NCBI RefSeq assembly: GCF_905404315.1
Contig: NC_066279.1
Coordinates: 12,501 to 76,500, forward strand
Source: Leptidea sinapis
Taxonomy: Eukaryota; Arthropoda; Insecta; Lepidoptera; Pieridae
DNA: 64,000 nt
Direction: 5' to 3'
Below the pieces are notes generated by a model, which was given only the letters and a program-made list of their open reading frames with translations, searched no databases and was not told the DNA's origin. Position 1 is the first letter of the stretch, and each line of letters opens with the position of its first letter. Both the position numbers and the translations under genes were made by a program. Positions 55,148-64,000 of this stretch are shown here, piece by piece.

Positions 55148-55940
55148 CTAATATTCTTTTTGATGAAGCGCTGTTCTACAGTATGACATCAGAAGGCGAG
55201 TGGGATCTCTTAATCCTAATATGGAATAGTCCTTTGCTGGTTTAAAAAGTTCACCATGTTTTTTAATGAATATACAAATTTCTAATATATATAGACCAGT
55301 AAGCGTTAACAGACAGTTTTTGAATAATGGTCTACACGATTCTAGAGGACTGATATTGCATAAAGCTCTTATACATTTTTTTTGTGCCAGAAAAACATTT
55401 GAAATATTAGTGGAGTTTCCCCATAGTATTAACCCGTACCGTAAAACTGACGCAATATAACCGTGGTATGCAGTAAGTGCAGCATTAAAGGATACAGTGT
55501 GTCTGAGCCTTCTTAAAGCGAAAACGAACTTATTTATTTTGCCTGCCACTGTATCACATTGAGCTTTCCAGTTACAATAATAATTGCTATCTAATATAAG
55601 GCCTAAAAATTTTATTGTGTTTGTTTCTTTAATCGTTTGGTCACTGTGTGTTATATTTAGAGATTTATGTGTTGTTTTATAATTAGAAAATTGTATATAT
55701 TTAGTTTTTGTCATATTAGCGAATAAATTATTCTCATTGAACCATGTCAATATACATTCTAAATTTTTATTAATAGTCATATAATAATTTATCGCTTCAT
55801 GCTCGTCAGGAATAATTATGAATACGTTATCTGCAAATAATACACAGTTATAGTCAACCACATCGGGTAAATCATTCAAATAAATTAAAAATAGTAAGAC
55901 TTCCTTGAGGAACTCCAAATTTACTTATTAAATAGGGTGA
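55148..55940 (-). pseudogene. LINE reverse transcriptase C-terminal relic, antisense in Wnt intron
   Basis: 256 codons open on the minus strand: LLFLIYLNDLPDVV, LFADNVFIIIPDEHE (catalytic FADD changed to FADN), NNLFANMTKTKYIQF, FLGLILDSNYYCNWKAQ, LRYGLILWGNSTN and AQKKCIRALCNI. Just upstream the GVPQGS segment is in another frame, so a deletion has removed the usual VLGP. Dead. Confidence 0.82.
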
Positions 55941-55999
55941 CTTGTATGTAGTCATCTCCAGTTTCTCATATTATTTTATTTATTTCTCCAATTTGTTCC

Positions 56000-56450
56000 A
56001 AGTGAAAACTTCTTTAGCTCCATTGGGCCCGTTTTGGTAGGGGAACATCTTATGGGTTCGCTTCACCGACATGCTTATGACTGGCACACGCGATAAATAA
56101 ACAATTAAAAAAATTAATAAAAATTTATGAATAATATTATAATATATAGTTACACACTTTTAGAATGGGTTAAATCTCGTGAGTTCGAGTGACCGAAATG
56201 CTTATAGCAGTATATCTGTAGCTATACAGCTGACGTATTGTGCAACATATGTGCTATGTATATCTTGTGAAATTATTTGATAGTTCAATACTGTGCTTTG
56301 TTATAGTTTTTGTTTGATTAATATAATTAGTATTGAAAATAAGTTTTAAAAATTAGCTGAAACTAATAATTTAATTGTTTTTAAACATTATGAAATTTTA
56401 AATTAAAATACTAAAAGCTCTAAGTTTTCACTTCTATAGGTAGTATCTAC
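56000..56450. mobile_element. MITE (GAAGTGAAAACTT family), second copy
   Basis: AAGTGAAAACTTC at about 56001 and AAGTTTTCACTTC at 56420-56433. The internal GGTTCGCTTCACCGACATGC part is reversed relative to 42444-42931. Confidence 0.7.
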
Positions 56451-56894
56451 ATCGGCAAATTTTTATAGAAGTTAGATTTTTTCACAGCTTCAAGAGACAA
56501 TAGACTTGAGTATATCGTTTCAATTTCAACTCGATACTTCCACGAGTTCCAGAGATAAGTTTTTTTGACAGATGACCGAGAGGGTTCTAACACAGAGTAG
56601 GGTTGGATACTTACGCAGTCTAGTTTCTCGTTTTAAGGTACGGAACCCCTTAAAAAAACATTCCAGCTTATCAACACAGAACCGGGCTCTTTTCATGGTT
56701 TTTCTATTAATAATATTAATTATTTAATTTATTGCGTATCTTATTGTTATCACACAAACGGGATTCAGTCTCCGCCATCGTTGCTATCAACATTAAAGCG
56801 ATTTTAATCGAGCCATTTGGAATTAACTCAATAAAAAATTTAAAGCCAAATACAAAACAAAAATACATTTAACTAAATGATTTTGAACTACCAG

Positions 56895-57052
56895 GAGATT
56901 ATCTTCGCGAGAAGTATGACAGCGCAACTGAGGTGTCAGTATCTCGCCGCGGCAAGCTGCGAGTTCGTAACCCGGGCTTCGGAGTACCAACAGCACTAGA
57001 CCTGGTATACCTGGAAGAATCACCAAATTACTGCTTGAAAAATGAAACATTG
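56895..57052 (+). CDS. Wnt ligand gene, coding exon e
   Basis: Acceptor ctaccag, donor ttg|gtgag; enters in phase 1 and leaves in phase 0. Encodes GDYLREKYDSATEVSVSRRG, KLRVRNPGFGVPTALDLVYL, EESPNYCLKNETL. DLVYxExSPNYC is a Wnt signature; NET is a possible glycosylation site. Confidence 0.94.
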
Positions 57053-58420
57053 GTGAGATTACTTACTTATGAGTTTTGGATGTTAAATTAATATATTGTA
57101 CACTTAGATCAAGGATCGGTCTACGCTGCGCTCCAACTAGATACCGCAATACCGCAGGCGTAGTCGTAAAGTGTGGAAACTCAAACAATATGTGACGTTG
57201 CCGTACCACATGCCAGGTTGCGTAGTAAAACTTTGTAATAATTATACTACAAGAAATAAGAAAGACACAGGGAACCCATATCATCAGTAAGTATTTTGTA
57301 TTTTTATTTAAAAAGTTAATGGCGGCTATTAATGAGGCCAATAAAATAAAAGTTCTTTGCAGAGATACCGTGCTGAGTGCTGACAGCAGCATATGAATAC
57401 TTAGCTGTTTTTTGTTTTCTTCATCTTCTTTTTGGAAATAATCCGTCAATATTTTTTTCTACGGGTAAAATCTAGCGGCCTTACAAATAAACGTGGTATA
57501 AAGTTATAACAAATATAGTTATAATATAATTGATGATAAACAAAGAAAATGCAAAATGTTTGCAATACCGTTGACAACACTGTCAATACAATGATAATTC
57601 TGAAGTTTTCTGAATGACAAGCTGCCTTGCAAATAAACGCGGGAAACGTTTTACGTCTGAATAAATTCTTAAGCAAAATGTCTATTAATTGTAAACATTT
57701 TACATAAGTATCCTTGGTTTATGCTAAGTAATAACTTTATGCCAATTTTATTTGTAAGTCCGTAGAGGCTTAAGATCTTAATTTTTAGTTTTGAGTGATG
57801 TTTAGTAGTTTAAATGTAAAATGTGTAATACTCTGTACATATGATTTTATAATACCTATACATATACCCAATACAGCATGTAAATAGTGTAAAAATAAGA
57901 TCTTATAATTTAAATTATGTATTAAAAATTGAAATTATTTTTTTGTATTATTTAAAGTCATAGGTACGAGCAAAGAAAGACTTTTCTCTATAATCTGAAT
58001 ATTAAGATCAAGAGCTACATTCATTTAACCAAACAGCTTGTTCCTTTATTCTTTCTTGTATGCAGAAGTTGATTGCCGCGTGTCGTTTCATTCTATCGCA
58101 TTCCTAGGTGTATTTGATGAAAGAGTGCAGCTACTTTGAAAATGTTCAATTAAATGCGCGCTCTTCAAGGTTTATTTTATTATTCCTCCAAGAGGCGATG
58201 GTATATTATATCTTATTAGGAATTTAAAATTATGCGAGCAACGTGATTGTGTAGCCCATCCCAATAAAGAAACAACTCATATGCGAGTTGTTTCTATATC
58301 ACCTATCCCTATCGCTGTCAGATAAACCTGTACCGCCGCCATTTTAGATGGCACGTGTTACAACAACTTTAGGATAGAACACCTTATAACCGATGTTAGC
58401 TAACTTTCGAACATTTTCAG
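57053..58420 (+). other. Last Wnt intron, no gene seen
   Basis: AT-rich; carries a small repeat fragment near 57120-57190 and antisense open frames (57063-57449, 57446-57676) without support. Confidence 0.4.
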
Positions 58421-58618
58421 GGCTCCCTCGGTACAACAGGTCGCGAATGTACCAGGACATCAAATGGCGTAGAGAGTTGTACAATCCTATGCTGCGGTCA
58501 TGGATACAACACAAAGAAGATGGTGACAAAAGAGCGTTGTGAGTGCAAGTTCCATTGGTGTTGCCAGGTTGAATGCAACACTTGTGTCAAGACTGAGGAA
58601 ATTTATACTTGTAAATGA
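58421..58618 (+). CDS. Wnt ligand gene, last coding exon f
   Basis: Acceptor acattttcag, phase 0 entry, stop TGA 58616-58618. Encodes GSLGTTGRECTRTSNGVESC, TILCCGHGYNTKKMVTKERC, ECKFHWCCQVECNTCVKTEE, IYTCK. This is the C-terminal cysteine-rich Frizzled-contact region; KFHWCC is diagnostic. The cysteine pattern looks complete. Confidence 0.95.
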   Translation, partial: GSLGTTGRECTRTSNGVESCTILCCGHGYNTKKMVTKERCECKFHWCCQVECNTCVKTEEIYTCK

Positions 58619-58778
58619 TTGTGTTGTGGCAATTCTAACAACTTATATAATGATTTTGTATGCAACGTAAGCCTTCGAATTTTTGAAGTGAATACATCTT
58701 TAGGCACGCTAAGCACTTATTATGTTGATATTAAATAATGCTGAGCCGCCACGCTCTGCTATGTAACGCTCGTTTGGC

Positions 58779-58784
58779 AATAAA
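58779..58784 (+). terminator. Probable Wnt poly(A) signal
   Basis: AATAAA 161 bp after the stop codon, followed by more AATAAA-like words at about 58793-58805. Confidence 0.5.
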
Positions 58785-59427
58785 TGAATAGAAATAAAAA
58801 ATAAAATATATATCCTGATCATTATTTGAGTTCAGAATGTAGTATTCACACAATAATATTTGAATAGGCAATCATGATTTATATGAAATGCATTTTGTAA
58901 TATTACATAAATTTTGTCATGTTATGGTCTTTTAATAAATATATAATTATTAGTACATTATTTTCGTTATTGTGTTTAATTCATTTAAGTTCAAAATCAT
59001 CTGTTGAGTATGTGACATTGTGTCGTACGAATGAAATCCGTTAAGGGTAATTTTAATCCTAATAATAGACAACACCTGAGATCTAAAAGGGACACGCGGA
59101 GACTACTTCTATAGCCTTAATATACTAGGCTGGAACAGCTATTAATTTACTGCAAATATAATTGCAACAAGCCTGCTTAGTAGAGAACCTTTATATCAAT
59201 ATTAGATACTTTTGACAGGCTTCGTGTAGCAGTGCAATTGCAGTTTATAGACAATACAAAACGTAGAACAGAAAATCAGAATGAGCAGAATATGTGCACC
59301 AGTACGCAATATATTATTTTATGTGTTTCAATTACATATAGGTATAATAGAATAAAAATTTTAATTTATTACATATTGAAGTTTTAGGGGAGTACTACAT
59401 TTTTAATGTCGAAAGGGCTTATTACCA

Positions 59428-59665
59428 GGCGTTCCCACTAATATCTACTATCTACAGATAGAGATAAATAACTAACTTCTACTTTCAGTAAGTAGCTGTC
59501 AATAATCTGAAGCTGTCCCAATATACCCGATAAGTCATTCTTATCGGCTTATATTGGGACGCAATAATTGCAATTTCCATACAAACTTCCATCGCTGGTA
59601 AGCTATACGTATACGGATAAGATGAGTTACCTTCGATAAGTTTATTGGGACGGAAAAATTTGCCC
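59428..59665. mobile_element. MITE (CGTTCCCA family), incomplete second copy
   Basis: GGCGTTCCCACTAATATCTA at left; the interior matches 42100-42270 (CCCAATATACCCGATAAGTC, CATCGCTGGTAAGCTATACG); the right end TTTATTGGGACGG is truncated. Confidence 0.75.
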
Positions 59666-60177
59666 GTTGCCGTAAGATTTGTAAAATAGAGGTCTATTCT
59701 ATATAAAGCTTTTTTTTTGCCCAAACGTAATTGATGTTTTTCTTGTAATCGAGTAGGTATATTGGAAATATTATTATTGTTATTTTTTGTATTTTGGTTT
59801 GAGCTGATAGTCTTGTTACCAATGCTCTACATAAATTAAAAAAACTTAATTTGACGTTTCTTTGCTTTTTTTCATATTTCATTATTTTTGAAGTTTTAAA
59901 ATATAAATCCACAAGAAATTTTATTTCAAATACAAATCGTCAAATAGTAGCTATTAGCTATTTATAATTATAGTTTAGCTTTATTCAATATAGTATCATA
60001 CGTTTTTTAAGTTAAGGTAATGGGTAAAGAATCGAGTCGCATTTCACTGCATGGCGTGAGTTTTAATAACAATTTCCTGATTATTATTTCATTCAGTTAT
60101 GATAATCGCTTTAGGTGAAAAAATATAAGAATCGGTAAGCAACTGATACTTACAATAATAATAAACTGTTCTAGGAA

Positions 60178-60873
60178 ATGAATAACCAAAAGCTTAGATC
60201 AAGAACAAATATTCCAGTAGGTATTCAAAAGAAGAAAAGGAAAAATCGTAATAAAACCATGAACGAAAAAAAGATCCAAATGCTGTTTGCTCGTTTGCGA
60301 AGCGAAACAAGTTCTTCAAGTGCAGATGTGACAGAAAGTAATACAGTTATAATTTTAGAAGATACAAATACATCTGATCAGTTGCCACAAAGAAGAGAAA
60401 GTACAATAATCATAACAGATGATGATGATCTAATAACAAATAACCAATCATGTGTACATAGCCCTCGCTCTAGTATAAATCAATGTCCAATACAATGCTC
60501 AACACCAATACACTCACAAAAGCCCCCAGATTTCAGTGCAGAGTTAGAAAACATAACAAGAGAAATAAACAATGATTCATATGTCACTATAGACCTCACA
60601 AATAATAGCACTAATATCAAACATGAACCTGTAATAGATTTAGTTGATACTGCAGATGACTTGGACTGTAGTACATCAATGAGTGGTGATTCCCAAGTAA
60701 CTGTTATAAATACTAAAAAAAAGAATACATTGAGGGGTGCACAGATGAAACTCGCAAATGGAATTGCAGAAATGAATTCATCAGATAGAGGAAAGCTTCT
60801 GGAGTTTATAACAGAAAAAATATTTTCAGGTTGTAATACACCTCATATTTTTAGTAGCCTACAAAGTGTTAGG
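60178..60873 (+). CDS. Unrecognised gene, first coding exon; acidic, SUMO-interacting-motif-rich N-terminus
   Basis: 232 codons from ATG 60178 to a good donor AGG|gtatgt; the frame continues only 13 codons past it. A possible acceptor ttctag lies 4 bp before the ATG, so a 5' UTR exon is likely upstream. It has a basic start (KKKRKNRNKT, a nuclear-signal candidate), then hydrophobic runs beside acids that fit SUMO-interacting motifs: TVIILEDTN, TIIITDDDD, YVTIDLTN, PVIDLVDTADD. It ends in a helix-like MKLANGIAEMNSSDRGKLLE. Codon use and composition look like a real nuclear disordered protein. Function not recognised. Confidence 0.7.
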
Positions 60874-60974
60874 GTATGTATTATCATTCAGATGTTTTTT
60901 TTAGTTGATTAGTTAATAATAATAAGAGTTTCTCTAAGTATAACAAAATGAGATATAAATTTTTTTTTTAAGAA

Positions 60975-61095
60975 AAAGTGAAATCGAAATTGCATTTGAG
61001 ACATAAGATGTTAAATTTCACGAGCTATAGCAACTGGAACACAAATAGTGCTTACATACTAGTGCCATATGGTACAACTGCAGCTATGCAGAATA
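60975..61095 (+). repeat. Family X, left half of split copy 6
   Basis: Weak match (GCATTTGAGACATAAGATGT, ACACAAATAGTGCTTACATA); the right end reappears at 61680-61720 (TGCAAAGAATCCTCCCACTG) after a LINE insertion. Confidence 0.45.
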
Positions 61096-61096
61096 A

Positions 61097-61650
61097 TTAA
61101 GAGAAAAATTTAAAGAAATAAACATTTTGACTCAACAGAAGCAACTTTCTCAATACATTTTCGATAATGTTTTGTATGTTCATAAGCACATTGAGGAATT
61201 TTCTAGAAACTGTGACATTCATAATGTTAACACGAGGATCAAACATAAACTTGTTATGCCTACTACTCGGTTGGTTCAAGTTAGTAAGTCTTTTGTTAGG
61301 CGATGTATATGCTTCTACAATATGATCCCAGAAAATGTACAAAACACATGTATTACGAAATTTAAAAGAATTGTTAAAAAACATTTGTGTGGCAAAGGTT
61401 ATTATAGCATAAACGATTTTCTTAATGACACCACGGACTGGGAATAAAGCGAACACCCTCAGGCTCTTTAATTATAAATGTTTATTGTATGATATTACAT
61501 TGTAATCCATATTTTATATTTAAAAAAAAAAGCCCGCTGAGTTTCTTGCGCCCATTCTTCTCAGGTCTGAGGCAGTCTCTTTTGAATGGGTGGTAGATTT
61601 TGACATTCAATAAGTGATTTTGAATCCTAAAAATATTTGAATTTGAATTT
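61097..61650 (+). pseudogene. LINE C-terminal fragment with 3' tail and (TTTGAA)n
   Basis: KFKEINILTQQKQLSQYIFD then NVLYVHKHIEE..., stop at 61445. The tail GCCCGCTGAGTTTCTTGCGC and TTCTCAGGTCTGAGGCA leads to a (TTTGAA)n run at 61636-61652. Same LINE type as 28980-31250. In the intron of the SIM-rich gene. Confidence 0.8.
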
Positions 61651-61749
61651 GAATATGCTTTCTCCCAACTTGATGGAAGAAATGCTGGTATCTTATGCAA
61701 AGAATCCTCCCACTGTATAGTAAATAGTTAAAAAATGTGAACTATTTTT

Positions 61750-63440
61750 TAAAAGAACTATATTGTTGTAGAATTTTCTCTACATCAATATTTTTGATGA
61801 TAATTTTATCTTAATTAATTTCTTTTATAATTTTGTTTTTTTATTTTGAATTCAAATGCTTAACATACCCAATTAACTGTTAATGTATAACAGTAAGGTT
61901 AGTTGTTATACTAAAGGATAAATATGGTTTGTTTTATCTTATATTAATACCCCGATATTTATTTAAGTCCACACTTGTATAGTAGCCTGTACAGCTAGTT
62001 CAGTTTTAATTTCCTTTCTATTTCTCAAAAATAATCATATCGTTTCTTGCACATAAGACAAAGATAAATATGTGAATATTTGGTACATCACTTATCATAA
62101 TCACATCACTATTCACACAACCAAGCAAACCAATTGCAATTTGGATATAATCTTATAATCATTGACATATACATACATTATTTTAAATATAATTTATTAT
62201 AAAAAAATACATAAACAGCCTAGTTGTAAGCTGGTAAGTTCATAATATAACTTAAAAATGATGCGGTCTGCTCTTAAGACAAAAAATGTGCTGTAGTAGA
62301 AATAACATAGTGTTTGCAACAGTTTATTCCACTTAGCAACGTGGTTTGGTGGGATGTGCTTCTAGTGTTATTTATAGATTCAAATGAGGAGTGTGAGTAA
62401 ATGTCACATTATTGTAATTTGATATTGATGATTGAGATATAGACAATTCACATCATACAAAAACAAAGCAAAAATCATAATAAGCTTCGACTGCCATATC
62501 TCTACATTTCTGTGTTTACTCCAGTTGATTAAAATATTATTGGTCAATTGGCAGCAATGTAAACATTTTTTTAGTTCAAGCTGCATATGTTGAAAAATAT
62601 TAGAACCCTATTTGGACAGTGACATCAATGGAGTAGCATTTAGTTTTTTTTAAACCTTGACGAAAAGGAGGGTTTGCTATAATTTTTACGTTTGTCAGTC
62701 TGTCCCTATTTTCTGGTCAAGATCTGTTCAGTTGAAGGTTTTTTTATGATTTCAATCAAAAATCACACTCATATTATCACATAAAGTTTGTATGATTATT
62801 TATTGGTTTTTGTGCATATTTGTGACTCCTTAAGTTTAAAATATTTAGGTAAACTGGTTATTAAAAAGTTAAGTTCCCTGAATTTAATTGAATTTACTAA
62901 AGTTATTGCCTTCTAGACCTAGACATCTTTTCCAGGTTATCTCTTTGGTATATTTGTAATGAATGCAGACTTTTACATATCTTTGTAAATTTTAAGGATG
63001 AAGATCTGATTTATATTTCACCACTGAAGGATTTAAGGAAACTTAAATCAGCCTCATAAAATGTTTCGAGCAAATGACACTTGACTTATTTGGTTTGTAA
63101 AATTCTTCACATCTCTCTCTTGCTAGCAACTGGCGCGAATTTTTGATCATTATATCGTGTACGGGAAAGCTGAAAAATATTAGCTTTTATATATATTAGA
63201 TTTGAGGTGTACTTGATACTTCTGTGATACCCTGCAAATAGCACTACTTTGTAATTGTTCATGTTATTGTAAGCCCTTCACATTCACCGGCAATGACTCT
63301 CTGTACACAAAATACAATATTGCTAATCATTGTTAAGGCCCAGTGCCATTAAAAAAAGAGTGACTCTATAGTTTTCATTTCTGACTGTGTGCTGGTTGCA
63401 TCCTTTCAAATGTGTCATTCTGACAAGCGAGGCAGAAAGG
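61750..63440 (+). other. Intron of the SIM-rich gene, nothing else seen
   Basis: AT-rich. A fragment near 62655-62710 (GACGAAAAGGAGGGTTTGCT) resembles the ACCGACTTC repeat. Confidence 0.35.
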
Positions 63441-63449
63441 GATGTGAAT

Positions 63450-63545
63450 ACTTTTTTTTTTTTTTTTTATGGAATAGGAGGACAAACGAGCGTACGGGTC
63501 ACCTGGTGTTAAGTGATCACCGCCGCCCACACTCTCCTGCAACAA
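63450..63545 (-). repeat. SINE/LINE 3' tail, minus strand
   Basis: T18 run, then GGAATAGGAGGACAAACGAG, CGTACGGGTCACCTGGTG, and CACCGCCGCCCACACTCTCC; the reverse complement of the tail at 31400-31512. Confidence 0.75.
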
Positions 63546-63852
63546 CTTGTCAATAATTGTACCATATTTAATGAAAAATTTTCATTTTACTATATTATCT
63601 AACCCTTTTTGCAAACCAATCTTATATAAATAAAATAAACTTACCAGTGATGAGTAAAACCATCTTTTTTTGTGTCGTTAACTAACATATACACTAAGGC
63701 TTGTTGATTGACACACGACTAAGGAGAGAAGTATGCTTGAATTGTCTTTAAGCACACTTTTGCCGTTCTGCTTTCATACTGCGAATGATATGTCCATATG
63801 TATATAGAATGTCATTGTTGAAAACTAATCTCACTCAAAAAATGACTTGTAG

Positions 63853-64000
63853 AATGAAGTCAATAATGCTGCAAAAACAGACAAAGACATATATATCAGG
63901 GAAGTTATTCTGGGACAGGCTCCATCAAGGAACAGTATCGGCAGTAATATATACAACCCACAGCGGGATTTAAAGAATAAGACTGGCCTTCGACTGATTG
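63853..64000 (+). CDS. Unrecognised gene, second coding exon (continues beyond window)
   Basis: Acceptor tgacttgtag, phase 0, matching the phase-0 donor at 60873. Open to the edge: NEVNNAAKTDKDIYIREVIL, GQAPSRNSIGSNIYNPQRDL, KNKTGLRLI. The joined protein reads LQSVR-NEVNN. The final GLRLI resembles the lead-in (LRxIVIDGSN) to the NYN/PIN ribonuclease domain of N4BP1/ZC3H12-type proteins, but that domain would lie outside, so this is only a guess. Confidence 0.55.

Noticed and set aside
57063..57676. Antisense frames with hydrophobic stretches in the last Wnt intron
   Set aside because: No family resemblance, no splice support, and part of the stretch is repeat; probably chance.
59485..59912. 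Minus frames near the second MITE copy
   Set aside because: They are MITE or AT-rich sequence, not coding.
1..64000. CRISPR arrays, bacterial operons, riboswitches
   Set aside because: None seen; the DNA is eukaryotic nuclear plus mitochondrial. The CCTAA arrays are telomeric and have no spacers.

Overview
The window is nuclear DNA from a lepidopteran insect (moth or butterfly). The telomeric repeat is (CCTAA)n/(TTAGG)n, and R1-clade retrotransposons resembling the silkworm SART and TRAS telomeric families sit inside it. The mitochondrial genes have insect gene order, with COX1 starting at CGA and an overlapping trnW/trnC pair. The single-copy part carries lepidopteran-type dispersed repeats, a small MBF2-family secreted-protein cluster and a Wnt gene. 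All CCTAA arrays read CCTAA on the plus strand, as expected for the left end of a chromosome.

Layout. (1) 1-8110 is a telomeric block. A 5'-complete SART-like element lies on the minus strand (ORF2 runs off the left edge, ORF1 is intact, joined by a TAATG stop-start overlap). Then follow a CCTAA array, a 5'-truncated TRAS-like 3' end on the plus strand with poly(A), a second array, a second SART-like copy on the minus strand (3' half with poly(A), 5'-truncated), and a third array. The two SART-like copies overlap by 818 bp and together cover a whole element. (2) 8111-21018 is about 12.9 kb of mitochondrial DNA in at least four pieces: COX1 3' end to CYTB in normal order, an inverted COX1 piece, an inverted ND4-trnH-ND5 piece, and ND2 3' end to COX2. 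Short fillers lie at the joints. One side abuts telomeric repeats and the other abuts nuclear DNA. It is either a very young compound NUMT capping a chromosome end or an assembly chimera. (3) 21019-41700 holds three MBF2-family genes and one MBF2 pseudogene, spread among LINE relics, a Harbinger transposase relic, MITEs and dispersed repeats. (4) 41745-58618 holds six consecutive coding exons of a Wnt ligand gene (331 residues, all splice phases agree). It most resembles Wnt5/WntA-type ligands. Its introns hold a nearly intact Jockey-like reverse transcriptase, two MITEs, a tRNA-derived SINE head and other repeats. (5) 60178-64000 holds the first two coding exons of an unrecognised gene rich in SUMO-interacting-motif-like sequences; it continues past the right edge.

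The telomeric retroelements are the probable means of end maintenance or decoration. The Wnt gene (secreted morphogen) and the MBF2-type genes (small secreted proteins) are ordinary host genes. Most of the rest is transposon-derived. Identity calls come from reading and memory of families; no database search was possible.
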